DNA of 64,000 nucleotides, taken from Methylophilaceae bacterium LSUCC0717 (lineage in GTDB: Bacteria; Pseudomonadota; Gammaproteobacteria; Burkholderiales; Methylophilaceae). Of the stretch, positions 28,351 to 42,338 are shown in pieces. Under the pieces are notes generated by a model that was given only the letters and a program-made list of their open reading frames with translations, was not told the DNA's origin and did no database searches. Where the stretch lies: assembly GCA_024919195.1 (NCBI GenBank), contig CP103436.1, forward strand, positions 620,001 to 684,000, in the 5' to 3' direction. The translations under genes and the position numbers were made by a program. How positions within the stretch are numbered: position 1 is the stretch's first letter; every line of letters starts with the position of its first letter.

Positions 28351-30480
28351 ATGGATGGTGATATTAAGTCTGCAATTCAAAAACATCATGGTGGTTGCCC
28401 GCATGATTGCCCAGATACCTGCTCAATGGTATTTCATGTTCAAGATAAAAAATTAATAAAAGTTCAAGGTAATCCAGACCATCCAATGACTAGAGGGGGT
28501 TTGTGTGTCAAATTAAATGATTATGAAAAAAGGCACTACCATCCAGATCGACTTCTGTATCCAATGAAAAGAGTAGGACCAAAAGGTGAAAAGAAATTCG
28601 AAAGAATTACCTGGGATGAAGCCTTTGATACCATAGTTAACAAATGGCAAGAGATCATTGCCGAGCATGGTCCACAAGCAATCATGCCAAATAGTTATTT
28701 AGGAAACCAAGGTTTAGTCCATGGATTAAATGGAGGCGATGCTTTTTTTGCTAGACTTGGCGCAACCGTAACTGAACGAACTTTTTGTGGAGAAGGTTCA
28801 TGCACAGCATGGTTATTAACCATAGGACCTACGGCTGGTGTAGATCCAGAAAGCTTTATCCATTCTAAATTTATTATTGTTTGGGCGTGTAATTCAGTCA
28901 GCACTAATTTACATCACTGGCATATTATTAAAGAAGCTCAGAAGCAGGGTGCAAAAGTTGTGGTGATCGATGCTTATGCATCCAGAACTGCAAAAGAGGC
29001 TGATTGGCATATTTGCCCAAAACCAGGCACGGATGGTGCTTTAGCGATGGCAATGATGAATGTAATTATAGAAGAGAGTTTAGTTGATCAAGATTATGTT
29101 GATAATTACACTGTTGGTTATCCAGAACTAGCTGAAAAAGCCAAAGAAAGAACTCCTGAATGGGCCTCAGAAATAACAGGCATCCCAGCAGAAGACATTA
29201 GAAAACTAGCTAGAGAGTATGCTACAACTCAGCCATCAGCCATTAGAATTGGAGTAGCTTTGGAGAAGAGTTGGGGTGGAAGCCAAGCCATTAGAGCGGT
29301 AACGGCCTTACCAGCCCTCACTGGCGCATGGCGCCATGTTGGTGGCGGTATACTTCAATTTCCTGTATGGGAGCATCCTTACAAATTTGATGTAATTTGC
29401 CGACCAGACCTAATTCCTGAAGGCACTCAGGTAGTTAACAATCTTCAGCTTGGAAGAGTCCTAACTGGTGAACAAAAGCTAAAAGTACCTATTAAATCAA
29501 TGATGTGTTGGAATACTAACCCAGTAACTCAGGCGACTGAATCTGAAAAAATATTAGAAGGCTTAAAGCGTGAAGATCTGTTTTTAATATCAGCTGAACA
29601 CTTTATCTCAGATACTGCTGCATTTGCAGATATATTGCTTCCAGCATCTATGGGAGCTGAGCAAGAAGATATTATTTTATCTTGGGGTCACTTATATCTT
29701 ACATATAATGAAAAATGTATCGATTCTCCTGGGGAATGTTTACCAAATAACGAAATATTCCGACAGCTAGCTAAACGACTTGGTTTTGAAGAAGATAACT
29801 TTAAATGGAATGATACGGAATGTTTAGAAAATTATATCGATTGGAATGCCCCAGCCTGTGAAGGGATTGATCTTAATTACTTAAAAAAACATGGTTATGC
29901 CAGGTTAAATGTGGGCACTAAAGATGATAGGGCGCCACATAAGGAAGGAAACTTTCCAACACCTTCGGGTAAATGTGAATTTAGGGTTGTCGGAGCCAAA
30001 AATTTTGTTGCAGGCCCTTTTAGACAAATGTATGAAGGCTTTCAACCAGGTGAAGATATACCTGAATTACCAGACTATGTAGCATCTAAAGAAACTCATG
30101 AGGCTAACCCCGAATTAGCAAAAAAATATCCATTGAATATATTAGCTCCGAAAAGTCATGGGTTCATTAATTCTAGTTATGCCAACATAGAAAATAAACT
30201 TAAAGGGCAGGGTGAGCAGTTTGTTCTGATTAATCCAGCTGACGCAGAAAATCGCGGAGTTACTGAGGGTCAAAAAGTAAAAGTATTCAATGATAGAGGC
30301 TCATTTGAGGCTGCTGCAAAGGTCACCACAGATGTAAATAAAGGGATTGTTGTGGCAACCTTAGGGTATTGGCGGCAAATGAATAATGGGGTCGTTAACT
30401 CAGTTAGTTCGAATGCTTTTGGAGATATGGGTAACTCACCAACATCGCATGATTGTTTAGTAGAGGTTGCAAGCCTATAA
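28351..30480 (+). CDS. Molybdopterin-dependent oxidoreductase (DMSO reductase superfamily)
   Basis: A bis-MGD enzyme of 709 aa. The N-terminus holds a [4Fe-4S] site with cysteines at residues 16, 20, 24 and 52 (CPHDCPDTC, then GGLCVK). Later segments such as WACNSVSTNLHH, DAYASRTAKEADW, CWNTNPVTQ, DTAAFADILLPASMGAEQED and the C-terminal molydopterin-binding domain with LAPKSHGFINSSYAN follow the family order. There is no twin-arginine signal, so it is cytoplasmic. No iron-sulfur or membrane subunit is adjacent, and the substrate cannot be named. It has its own AAGGA ribosome binding site and follows a terminator. Confidence 0.85.
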   Translation: MDGDIKSAIQKHHGGCPHDCPDTCSMVFHVQDKKLIKVQGNPDHPMTRGGLCVKLNDYEKRHYHPDRLLYPMKRVGPKGEKKFERITWDEAFDTIVNKWQEIIAEHGPQAIMPNSYLGNQGLVHGLNGGDAFFARLGATVTERTFCGEGSCTAWLLTIGPTAGVDPESFIHSKFIIVWACNSVSTNLHHWHIIKEAQKQGAKVVVIDAYASRTAKEADWHICPKPGTDGALAMAMMNVIIEESLVDQDYVDNYTVGYPELAEKAKERTPEWASEITGIPAEDIRKLAREYATTQPSAIRIGVALEKSWGGSQAIRAVTALPALTGAWRHVGGGILQFPVWEHPYKFDVICRPDLIPEGTQVVNNLQLGRVLTGEQKLKVPIKSMMCWNTNPVTQATESEKILEGLKREDLFLISAEHFISDTAAFADILLPASMGAEQEDIILSWGHLYLTYNEKCIDSPGECLPNNEIFRQLAKRLGFEEDNFKWNDTECLENYIDWNAPACEGIDLNYLKKHGYARLNVGTKDDRAPHKEGNFPTPSGKCEFRVVGAKNFVAGPFRQMYEGFQPGEDIPELPDYVASKETHEANPELAKKYPLNILAPKSHGFINSSYANIENKLKGQGEQFVLINPADAENRGVTEGQKVKVFNDRGSFEAAAKVTTDVNKGIVVATLGYWRQMNNGVVNSVSSNAFGDMGNSPTSHDCLVEVASL

Positions 30481-30490
30481 TTACTCTTAA

Positions 30491-31528
30491 TTAGAGTTCT
30501 AACAGTCTTTTTATTATTGCTTGGCTTGCATTGTCAATGTTTTCAGGAACATAGCCGCCTTCAAGCATATACATAATCCCTTTTGCATTACTACTCTTGT
30601 ATATTGAGTTAATGATTTTAGCTACCTGGCTATACCCTTTAGGTGTGTAGGATAGTTTACCTAATAGATCATTATCATGTGCATCAAAACCAGCTGAGAT
30701 TAGTATAAATTCAGGCTTAAAGTCATTCATTTTTGGAATCAATTCTTCTGAAAATCCTTTAATAAATTGCTCATCACCTGATCCCTCAGGTAGGTCAATA
30801 TTCAGGGTGGTACCTTCACCATCTGCCATTCCAGTTTCTGTAGGTCGGCCAGTACCAGGATAAAAGGGATGTTGGTGAATACTGAAATAAAACACTGATG
30901 GATCATCATAGAATATATCTTGGGTCCCATTACCATGATGGACATCAAAATCGATAATTAACACTCTCGATAAAGAGTATTTATTTTGAAGGTATTTGGC
31001 AGCTATTGCAGCATGGTTATAGATGCAGAATCCCATACCCCTGTCTCCAGTCGCATGGTGCCCTGGCGGCCTATTAAAGGAAAATGCAGCCTTGACATTG
31101 CCATTCATGATTTCATCAATACCAACTAATGATGCACCAACAGACATTTGTGCAACATCAAGGCTTTTTGGAGAGATAACCGTATCGCCAGTACTAAGAA
31201 AGGCAGGGGAGTCATTATGAAGTGCCCTAATCTCACTTTCTACAAGTTGGATATATTTATCTGAATGCGCTAATGATATTTCTGAATTATCAGCTTTGCG
31301 AACTTTCGGCCAAACAAGATCATATTTAAAGTCAGGATTGTTTTTTAACGTATCTATTACTTCGAACAAACGCTCAGGTCTTTCAGGATGACCTGAGCCA
31401 GTATTATGTTCTAAAAAAATATCATCATATAATATTGCTACTGGAGTTTTAGCCATTAATACATTATGGATCAAAAGTAGAGATATGATGCTTAGAACAT
31501 AAACAACTACCTTTTTAATGAAAAACAT
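30491..31528 (-). CDS. Exported histone-deacetylase-family amidohydrolase
   Basis: Zinc deacetylase of the arginase/deacetylase fold. The catalytic elements are intact: RPPGHHATG (His pair), DFDVHHGNGTQDIF (zinc Asp and His) and SAGFDAHDND (zinc Asp). Bacterial members act on acetylpolyamines, acetoin-related or acyl-amine substrates, not histones. Unusually, residues 1-25 form a hydrophobic signal peptide ending VLMAK, pointing to a periplasmic or membrane-tethered enzyme. 345 aa. Convergent with the molybdopterin gene (10-base gap). Confidence 0.88.
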   Translation of the reverse strand: MFFIKKVVVYVLSIISLLLIHNVLMAKTPVAILYDDIFLEHNTGSGHPERPERLFEVIDTLKNNPDFKYDLVWPKVRKADNSEISLAHSDKYIQLVESEIRALHNDSPAFLSTGDTVISPKSLDVAQMSVGASLVGIDEIMNGNVKAAFSFNRPPGHHATGDRGMGFCIYNHAAIAAKYLQNKYSLSRVLIIDFDVHHGNGTQDIFYDDPSVFYFSIHQHPFYPGTGRPTETGMADGEGTTLNIDLPEGSGDEQFIKGFSEELIPKMNDFKPEFILISAGFDAHDNDLLGKLSYTPKGYSQVAKIINSIYKSSNAKGIMYMLEGGYVPENIDNASQAIIKRLLEL

Positions 31529-31566
31529 ATCATTTATTTCGTATAATGTATATTATGTTAAATAGA

Positions 31567-35491
<3,925 letters not shown>

Positions 35492-35495
<4 letters not shown>

Positions 35496-38400
35496 GAACT
35501 CACCTGAGTGGTTTCATTTTGAGTTGTATTTTTTGCATTATTTAGGTCTACCTCAACAATCTTTGAGACACCAGATTCTTGCATTGTTACTCCAATAAGC
35601 TGCTCAGCAAGCTCCATGGTAATTTTATTGTGCGAAACATACAAGAATTGAGTGTTAGAAGACATTTCTTTCACTAAATCACAGAATCTCTCTGTGTTTG
35701 AATCATCAAGTGGAGCGTCAACCTCATCCAATAAACAAAATGGTGCTGGATTAAGTCTAAATAAGGCAAAAACTAGAGCTATAGCTGTTAGAGCTTTTTC
35801 ACCCCCAGATAAAAGATGAATTGTTGTATTCTTTTTACCTGGAGGCTGTGCAACAATTTGCAAACCAGTGTCGAGTATTTCGTTACCTAGAAGCTCAAGG
35901 ACTGCTTTACCGCCACCAAATAACTTTCTAAAATAATCATTTAAATTTTGATTAACACTGTTATATGTTTCTTTAAGTTTTTCGCGAGTTTCACGGTCAA
36001 TTTTTCCAATTGCAGACTCAAGCGTTGAACTTGCTTCAGACAAGTCTTCCACCTGTGCTGTGATGTATTTCACTCTCTCTCGTTCCCCATCAAGCTCTGA
36101 TACTGCGGCCATATTTATTGGGCCTATACGTTCAATTTTTTGATTTAGTTTTTCAATTTTTTCAGAAATTATGGATGCACTTTCGCCATTAATACTATTA
36201 AGAACTTCTTCATCGTTAATATTAAATCTGGAAAACTCTTTAGCTGCATAATCAAAATCAATCTTGGTTTGTTGTTCCTTTAGTATCTCTGATTGAAAAG
36301 CTTCAGTAATTGGCGATATTTCTTGCATTAAGATAAGTCTAGATTGTTCTTTATCTCGAAGATCAGCCTCTTTAATCGCTAATTGGTCTCGTTTTTCTTT
36401 TAGTTGGACCTCAGCAGCTTGTTTTTCTTTTAGAAAATTTTCTAGGTCTTGATTGAGGTCCTTATGCCTTTGAGCAAACATATCTAAATTAAACTCACTG
36501 GAAGTCCTCATTAATGAATTTTGTTCATTAGTTAAGATTTCTTTTCTTTCAGATAAATCACTGACCTTCGTCTGAGCTAAATTAATCTTGTATTCAATTT
36601 CACGTTTTTCTTTTTCAGCATCATCAAAGATCCTTTTAGCTTCATTGTAGGCTTCTTCTTTAATGTCCCTGTTTGATAATAAATTTTCAAGATCATTGGT
36701 AAAATCAGAGATTATCTTTTCAAGATTCTGGGTGTTGCTATATTTAGTTTGTCGATCTGTTGATATTAATTCTTTGTCTTTCTTTAATGTTTCTAATTCT
36801 TGAGAGATGGCCTGAATTCTCTCTGTAGCTGATGTTTTTTGGTATCTTTGTCTTGAAAATTGAATTTCTAGAGCTTTAGACTCTTTTTCTGCTGCATCAC
36901 GCTGCTCTATAAGATCATTTAGACTGTCTCTATATTCATCTAATTTCTCTTTTTTGGAAGAAATCTCAGTAAGAACTGATTGGTTCTTTTCATTCAGCTT
37001 TTGAAGTATTCCGCCAAGCTCTTCAATTTTTGCTTTTGTGGCAAATGCATCCACAGACAAATCATTGTTTCCATGAATATATTGATAAAGCTTTCCATAA
37101 ATATTCCCTTTTATGTCTACTAAAGTTTGTCCTGGTTTTAGCTTTTGACGATAAGTCTCTAGATTGTTTAAATCTTCAATAATAAATACATTGTGAGTCA
37201 TCTCTCCAATAACGGACTGATATTCTGCATCTGATTGAATTAACTGGCTCAATGGAGCTAAGTTTTCAAAACTAGGACTATCAATTGTTGATTGACTTGA
37301 AGATGCCATTAACGTAACAGCAAAAGAAGCATCACTAATATCCAAGGTAGATGAAAAGAACGCGTTGGATTTAATTCCCATTACTGAATCTAGTGCCTTT
37401 GCATATTTTTCTTCGATATTTACTTTGCTTATTAAATTTTTATCTGACTGGATGTTATTTTCATTTAGCCAGGTATTGATTTGCTCTTGATCCACTTGAG
37501 AATTAATTAAAGAGTTTAAAGACTTAATTTCAGCCTCAACTTGGCTTAATTCAGTTTGAATGTCTTGCCTTTCATCATATAAAGCATCTATCGCTTCTGA
37601 ATGATTATCGATTAATTCTTTTTGCGAATGTATTTCTTGATTTAAATTTTCAACACGAGAATTCAGATCAGCAATTTGCTCATCACCCGAACTTGAGGCC
37701 TCATTAAGTAATGTCTGTTGGTTATTAAGATCTGATAAGAGCTGTGCTTGTCTTTTATCAAAGTCTTGAATCTTGCCGTCCATAAAGGAAATCGTATTTT
37801 GATCCAACCTGAATTGTTCTTTATTGTTTTGAAGTGTCTCTTCAATTGACTTATATTCATTATTGATTTGCAAAAATTCTGATTCAGCTTTTTTGAAAAT
37901 ACCCTCTTTTTCTGAATAGGAATTTTGATAATCATTGATATGCTGTTCATTTTCTTTTAAGTCATTTTGCAATTGAGTAAATAGATCATTTAACCTTTCT
38001 AACTCTGCAGAAATTTCCTTGATACGATTATTACTTTGTTCAACCTGACTTCTTGCCCTCTCCTCTTCGTTACGATTGGACTCAATTTTACTTTCAACAG
38101 AGCTAACTTTAGAGCTTATTTCATAAAAGTTAGTTTGGATTGGATTCAAAGCTTCATTTTCAGACCTCAGCTCTTCACGTGAATTATCCACCTCAAGTTC
38201 TGCTTTTGTCAGTTCAGACTTTTTTTGCTCCAATTTAATTTGTGATTGTTTTAGCTTGTCTTGCGAATCTCGCCACAATGAGGCAGCTGATTCTTTTTTT
38301 AAGAAAGCCATTTGGGCTTCTAATTGCTTTAATTGATCTTTAAATAAATTATATTTTTTTGCTGCCTCTGCTTGAGCTTCTAATTTGGTAATGGCTGAAT

Positions 38401-39004
38401 TAATTTCTTTTTCAAGATCTTTAACACGCTGAAGATTATCCCTTGTGTCACGAAGTCGGTATTCTGTTTCTTTTCTTCTTTCTTTGTACTTGCTAATTCC
38501 AGCTGCTTCTTCAAGAAAGTTTTTCAGCTCTTCTGGTTTTGCTTCAACGAGTTGTGAAACGGTATTCTGTCCAATGATGGCATACCCTCTTGTACCCAAA
38601 CCAGTTCCATAAAATAGATCAGCGACATCTTTTCTTCGAACATTAATTCCATTGATAGAGTAAGTCGAGCCTTTATCTTTTTCTATTGTTCGTCTGACAG
38701 CAATTTCAGAGTATTTTGCCCATTCATTTGCTACTTTGTTTTCTGTATTATCAAATAATAGTTCCACACTGGCTCTTGAAATGGCAGGTCGTGTATCTGT
38801 ACCATTAAAGATGACAGATTCCATCGACTCTCCTCTCATCTCTTTTGCTGAGGATGAGCCAAGAACCCATTTAACTGATTCCATGATGTTTGATTTACCG
38901 CAACCATTTGGTCCGACGATGCCAACTAGTTGGCCAGGTAGTGATATGGTTGTTGGATCTACAAAGGTCTTAAACCCGGCTAACTTAATTTGTCTTAACT
39001 TCAA
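35492..39004 (-). CDS. smc: Chromosome segregation protein SMC
   Basis: Condensin ATPase. The N-terminal head has the Walker A GIVGPNGCGKSN and Q-loop, then a long coiled coil (residues about 170-500), the hinge (about 520-640), a returning coiled coil, and the C-terminal head with the signature LLSGGEKALTAIAL and Walker B PFCLLDEVDAPLDD. 1170 aa is normal. ScpA and ScpB are not in the window. The order smc-zipA-ligA on the - strand is that of Pseudomonas and its relatives. Confidence 0.97.
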
Positions 39005-39046
39005 ATACTTCTCACTATAGTTCTAATGGTTACAAAAAAATTATTG

Positions 39047-39052
39047 TATAAT
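39047..39052 (+). promoter_or_regulatory. Predicted -10 element upstream of queF
   Basis: A perfect TATAAT lies 33 bases before the queF ATG in the 80-base divergent gap with smc. I see no good -35 at 16-18 bases, so this is only a partial promoter match. Confidence 0.35.
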
Positions 39053-39084
39053 TGCAAAAATTTTTTTAAAGGTCATACACCACG

Positions 39085-39528
39085 ATGAAACTTACAAAAC
39101 TAGGAAGTAAGCCAACCGCACAACCGACTAAAGAGTTAGAAACGTTTAGTAATCCAAATCCCAAAGGTGATTTTCATATCCATATGGAAATACCAGAATT
39201 TACTTGTTTATGTCCAAAAACTGGGCAACCAGATTTTGCTACTCTCTATCTAGATTATATCCCTGATAAGCACTGTGTGGAACTGAAAAGTCTAAAATTA
39301 TATATGTGGTCCTTTAGGGATGAAGGTTGCTTCCATGAGGCTGTCACCAACCAAATTTTGAGTGATTTGGTTAAAGCAACAAAACCACGTTACATGAAAT
39401 TAACAGCTAAGTTTTATGTTCGCGGGGGAATCTTCACTAACGTCGTTGTAGAACACAGAAAAAAAGGTTGGAAACCACAACCTAAAGTTGATTTAGATCA
39501 ATTTCCAAGTCAAAATAGCGTTGTTTAA
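39085..39528 (+). CDS. queF: NADPH-dependent 7-cyano-7-deazaguanine reductase QueF
   Basis: Reduces preQ0 to preQ1 for queuosine in tRNA. The short unimodular form (147 aa) with [15 protein letters not shown] (catalytic Cys) and the NADPH-site region [17 protein letters not shown] is recognised with confidence. The tRNA-Ala gene begins six bases after the stop codon, so both are probably on one transcript. Confidence 0.94.
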   Translation: MKLTKLGSKPTAQPTKELETFSNPNPKGDFHIHMEIPEFTCLCPKTGQPDFATLYLDYIPDKHCVELKSLKLYMWSFRDEGCFHEAVTNQILSDLVKATKPRYMKLTAKFYVRGGIFTNVVVEHRKKGWKPQPKVDLDQFPSQNSVV

Positions 39529-39534
39529 AGAACT

Positions 39535-39610
39535 GGGGGTATAGCTCAGCTGGGAGAGCACTTGCATGGCATGCAAGGGGTCAGCGGTTCGATCCCGCTT
39601 ACCTCCACCA
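39535..39610 (+). tRNA. tRNA-Ala(GGC)
   Basis: 76 bases with a perfect cloverleaf: acceptor GGGGGTA pairs with TACCTCC, D-arm AGCTCAGCTGGGAGAGC, anticodon stem TTGCA/TGCAA around the GGC anticodon, T-arm CAGCGGTTCGATCCCGCTT, and an encoded 3' CCA. It is close to the E. coli tRNA-Ala(GGC). Confidence 0.97.
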
Positions 39611-39620
39611 AAAATAATTA

Positions 39621-39650
39621 CAAAAAAAAAGGGGCGAAGAGCCCCTTTAT
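39621..39650 (-). terminator. Intrinsic terminator of the repeat-protein gene
   Basis: On the - strand, AAGGGGC - TCTTC - GCCCCTT is followed by a tract of nine or so T, just past the stop codon of the repeat protein at 39666. On the + strand the same GC hairpin with a short TTT could also stop the queF/tRNA-Ala transcript. Confidence 0.8.
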
Positions 39651-39665
39651 GAATATGTAAGAAGA

Positions 39666-39938
39666 TTATTTTTTTTCTTTTTCGTCTTCTTTGTCATCTG
39701 CTGCTGCTAAAAAGAAACCTCTTTCAGCTTTCTCTTTGTCGTCGCCTTCTTTATCGTCACCAGCTACAACAAAACCTCTTTCAGCTTTCTCTTTGTCGTC
39801 GCCTTCTTTATCGTCACCAGCTACAACAAAACCTCTTTCAGCTTTCTCTTTGTCGTCGCCTTTTGTGTCAGTGTCGTCAGCAGCGAAAGAAAAAGTTGCG
39901 ATAGAAAGCAGCATAAGTCCTAATATTTTTTTTAACAT
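39666..39938 (-). CDS. Small exported tandem-repeat protein, unknown function
   Basis: 90 aa. A signal peptide (residues 1-20, ending FSFAAD) is followed by three 19-residue units of the type GDDKEKAERGFVVAGDDKE, the third slightly diverged, ending in a lysine/glutamate-rich tail. The mature protein is highly charged apart from the small GFVVAG or GFFLA patch in each unit. No cysteine and no known domain was seen. A GAAAGGA ribosome binding site stands before the ATG. Own terminator downstream. Function unknown; possibilities include a secreted structural or binding peptide or a cleaved multi-peptide precursor. Confidence 0.7.
   Translation of the reverse strand: MLKKILGLMLLSIATFSFAADDTDTKGDDKEKAERGFVVAGDDKEGDDKEKAERGFVVAGDDKEGDDKEKAERGFFLAAADDKEDEKEKK
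39718..39861 (-). repeat. Tandem 57-bp repeat inside the exported protein gene
   Basis: Two perfect 57-bp copies (39718-39774 and 39775-39831) plus about 30 identical bases of a third copy. The perfect nucleotide identity, with no synonymous change between copies, implies recent duplication or ongoing slippage. Period 57 bp equals 19 codons, so copy-number changes stay in frame. Confidence 0.95.
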
Positions 39939-39966
39939 AAAAAAATCCTTTCAGTTATTTTTGTAT

Positions 39967-40001
39967 AAAAAAAAAGCTTAAGCTGCGAAAGCAACTTAAG
40001 C
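39967..40001 (-). terminator. Intrinsic-terminator-like hairpin in the 5' region of the repeat-protein gene
   Basis: Read on the - strand: GCTTAAGTTGC - TTTC - GCAGCTTAAGC, an 11-bp stem with one mismatch, followed by nine T. It sits about 30 bases upstream of the repeat-protein ATG, where it would stop transcription entering from the ectA side before the gene begins, as in an attenuator or as the 3' end of a small RNA. Confidence 0.75.
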
Positions 40002-40118
40002 ACTTAATTAACACCCTAACATATAGATTAATTACTTTGAACCCTAGATTTTAAAATCATTGTATTTAGATTGAAAATGCAAGATTTTTTAAGTTGTGTA
40101 TACTGTGAACTCTAGAAT

Positions 40119-40640
40119 ATGGCAATCGAAGTATATTCTGATTCAAATATTCAAATCAAAAACCCAAGTTCTGACTATGGTTTTCAAATAGCAGAGCTTG
40201 TGAAAAACTCCCCACCCTTAGATCTAAATTCAACTTATCATTATTTTATTCAATCTCATTACTTTGCTGAAACATGCGCTATTGCAGTCAATCAGGCTGA
40301 TAAAGTTATTGGGTATGTATCTGGTTTTAACGATCCAAGGAATAGCAAGACTCTATTTATTTGGCAGGTAGCCATCACAAAAGAAGCGCGAGGAAGTGGT
40401 TTGGCCTCAAAACTAATACATTTTATTTTACACAAACACCCACATGTGCAATTTATTGAAACCACGATAACAAAAGATAATACAGCCTCTATATCGCTGT
40501 TTAAAAAAATTAGTAAAGAATTGAATACTAATATTATTGAAGAACCATTTCTCGATAAATCCAAACATTTTTTAAACCAACATGATTCGGAAAATCTATT
40601 TCGAATCGGACCATTCAAATTATTAAAGGAGAATCCATGA
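40119..40640 (+). CDS. ectA: L-2,4-diaminobutyric acid acetyltransferase
   Basis: GNAT-family enzyme of ectoine synthesis: acetylates the gamma-amino group of diaminobutyrate. The acetyl-CoA-binding turn is seen in [16 protein letters not shown] (residues about 87-102). 173 aa. The ATG at 40119 lacks a clear ribosome binding site; a TATACT hexamer at 40099-40104 would place transcription start very near the ATG. Overlaps ectB by four bases, so operon membership is clear. Confidence 0.92.
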   Translation: MAIEVYSDSNIQIKNPSSDYGFQIAELVKNSPPLDLNSTYHYFIQSHYFAETCAIAVNQADKVIGYVSGFNDPRNSKTLFIWQVAITKEARGSGLASKLIHFILHKHPHVQFIETTITKDNTASISLFKKISKELNTNIIEEPFLDKSKHFLNQHDSENLFRIGPFKLLKENP

Positions 40641-41950
40641 AAATTTTTGAAGAAATAGAATCAGAAGTTCAGTGTTATGCCAGATCATTTCCACGAGTTT
40701 TTAATAAAGCTCAAGGCGAATATTTATATGACACCGAAGGGAACCAATACTTAGATTTCCTAGCGGGTGCTGGTACATTGAATTATGGACACAATAACCC
40801 TATCCTTAAAAAAGAATTATTAAAGTACATTGAATCTGATGGAATCACACATGGCTTAGACTTACACACCAAGGCCAAGGGTAATTTTTTAAATACCTTT
40901 AATGACAAAATTCTTAAGCCGAGAAATATGGATTATATGGTTCAGTTTACTGGTCCAACTGGAGCAAATGCTGTTGAAACTGCGATGAAACTTGCTCGAA
41001 AAATCAAACAAAGAGAAACAATTATTAGTTTCACCAATGGCTACCATGGTGTAACTCTTGGCGCATTAGCCTCAACAGGAAATCAACATCATCGAGGCGG
41101 AGCTGGTATGTTGCTAACTGGGGTTGATACACTTCCCTATGATGGTTATATGGGTGATGATATCGATACAACAGCATATCTAGATAAGGTGTTATCTGAT
41201 AGTAGTAGCGGTGTTGATCATCCAGCAGCCATCATTGTAGAAACGGTTCAAGGTGAAGGCGGTATTACTGCAGCAAGTTTTTCATGGTTGCAGAACATTG
41301 AAAAAATATGTAAAAAACATGACATTTTATTGATTGTGGATGACATACAGGCTGGTTGTGGACGAACCGGTACATTTTTTAGCTTTGATGAAGTAGGAAT
41401 CCAACCTGACATCATCACTATGTCAAAGTCTCTTAGTGGTTATGGTTTACCATTTGCAATGGTGTTATTTAAGCCTGAGCATGATATCTGGAAACCTGGA
41501 GAACATAATGGCACCTTTAGAGGAAACAACCTTGCCTTTGTTACTGCTGAGGCAGCCATAAAACATTACTGGTCTGATGATTTATTTTCCAAAGAAGTTA
41601 AGCGAAAAGGTAAATACATGTATGACCGTATCAATAAAATAATTGATCAATATGGCGAAGGAAATTTTTCATCGCGAGGTCGAGGAATGTTCCAAGGGAT
41701 TAATTGTGTGAGTGGAGACCTGGCAAGCAAAATTACTAAACTAGCGTTTAAAAATGGTTTAATGATCGAGACTAGTGGTGCAGATGATCATGTTATTAAA
41801 TTCTTATGCCCATTAACAATATCTGATCAAAATTTAAAAAGAGGTATGGATATTCTCGAGGATGCTATTGAAACGGTATGTGCCAAGGTTAAAAACTTTG
41901 ATGAAGAGGTCGATTACTTTGATGAAAATTACGAGGTTGAAGAAGAATGA
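40637..41950 (+). CDS. ectB: Diaminobutyrate-2-oxoglutarate transaminase
   Basis: Class III aminotransferase that forms L-2,4-diaminobutyrate from aspartate semialdehyde. PLP lysine in [14 protein letters not shown], and the [17 protein letters not shown] and [10 protein letters not shown] motifs are typical. At 437 aa it is slightly longer than the usual ~420, with an acidic C-terminal tail. It starts by a 4-base overlap with ectA and ends with one with ectC. Confidence 0.94.
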   Translation: MKIFEEIESEVQCYARSFPRVFNKAQGEYLYDTEGNQYLDFLAGAGTLNYGHNNPILKKELLKYIESDGITHGLDLHTKAKGNFLNTFNDKILKPRNMDYMVQFTGPTGANAVETAMKLARKIKQRETIISFTNGYHGVTLGALASTGNQHHRGGAGMLLTGVDTLPYDGYMGDDIDTTAYLDKVLSDSSSGVDHPAAIIVETVQGEGGITAASFSWLQNIEKICKKHDILLIVDDIQAGCGRTGTFFSFDEVGIQPDIITMSKSLSGYGLPFAMVLFKPEHDIWKPGEHNGTFRGNNLAFVTAEAAIKHYWSDDLFSKEVKRKGKYMYDRINKIIDQYGEGNFSSRGRGMFQGINCVSGDLASKITKLAFKNGLMIETSGADDHVIKFLCPLTISDQNLKRGMDILEDAIETVCAKVKNFDEEVDYFDENYEVEEE

Positions 41951-42330
41951 TTGTAAGACATTTAAATGATTGTCTGACCGACAGAAAAATTGAGGACCCC
42001 AATGGAAACTGGAATAGTGTTCGCATGCTTTTAAAAGATGACAGCATGGGGTTCTCTTTTCATATCACTACTATCTACGCTAATAGTTCAATGAAGATGC
42101 ATTACATGAATCATCTAGAATCGGTTTATTGTATTTCAGGTACAGGAATAATTAAGGATGTGAAAACCAATCAAGAACATAAAATTGAACCAGGTGTAAT
42201 TTATGCTCTTGATCAACATGATGAGCATATTCTTACTTCGCATGACGAAATGCAACTGGCCTGTGTCTTTAATCCACCAATCAAAGGCACCGAAGTTCAT
42301 AATAAACTAGGTGCGTATGAACTAGAATAA
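41947..42330 (+). CDS. ectC: L-ectoine synthase
   Basis: Cupin-fold cyclase converting N-gamma-acetyl-diaminobutyrate to ectoine. It begins [22 protein letters not shown]-type (only its core MIVRHLND is written here) and has the metal-site region [17 protein letters not shown] with the cupin His and Glu. 127 aa is normal. Third gene of ectABC. No ectD (hydroxylase) is present, so the product is ectoine itself. Confidence 0.95.
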   Translation: MIVRHLNDCLTDRKIEDPNGNWNSVRMLLKDDSMGFSFHITTIYANSSMKMHYMNHLESVYCISGTGIIKDVKTNQEHKIEPGVIYALDQHDEHILTSHDEMQLACVFNPPIKGTEVHNKLGAYELE

Positions 42331-42338
42331 ATCCTGAT

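Noticed and set aside
39718-39861. Possible CRISPR-like or minisatellite array
   Set aside because: The copies are directly contiguous without unique spacers, and the repeat period is in frame within a coding sequence.
39691-39981. Serine-rich ORF on the + strand across the repeat-protein gene
   Set aside because: It is the antisense shadow of the repeat protein: its repeats mirror the - strand units and it lacks a ribosome binding site, while the - strand frame has a signal peptide, ribosome binding site and terminator.
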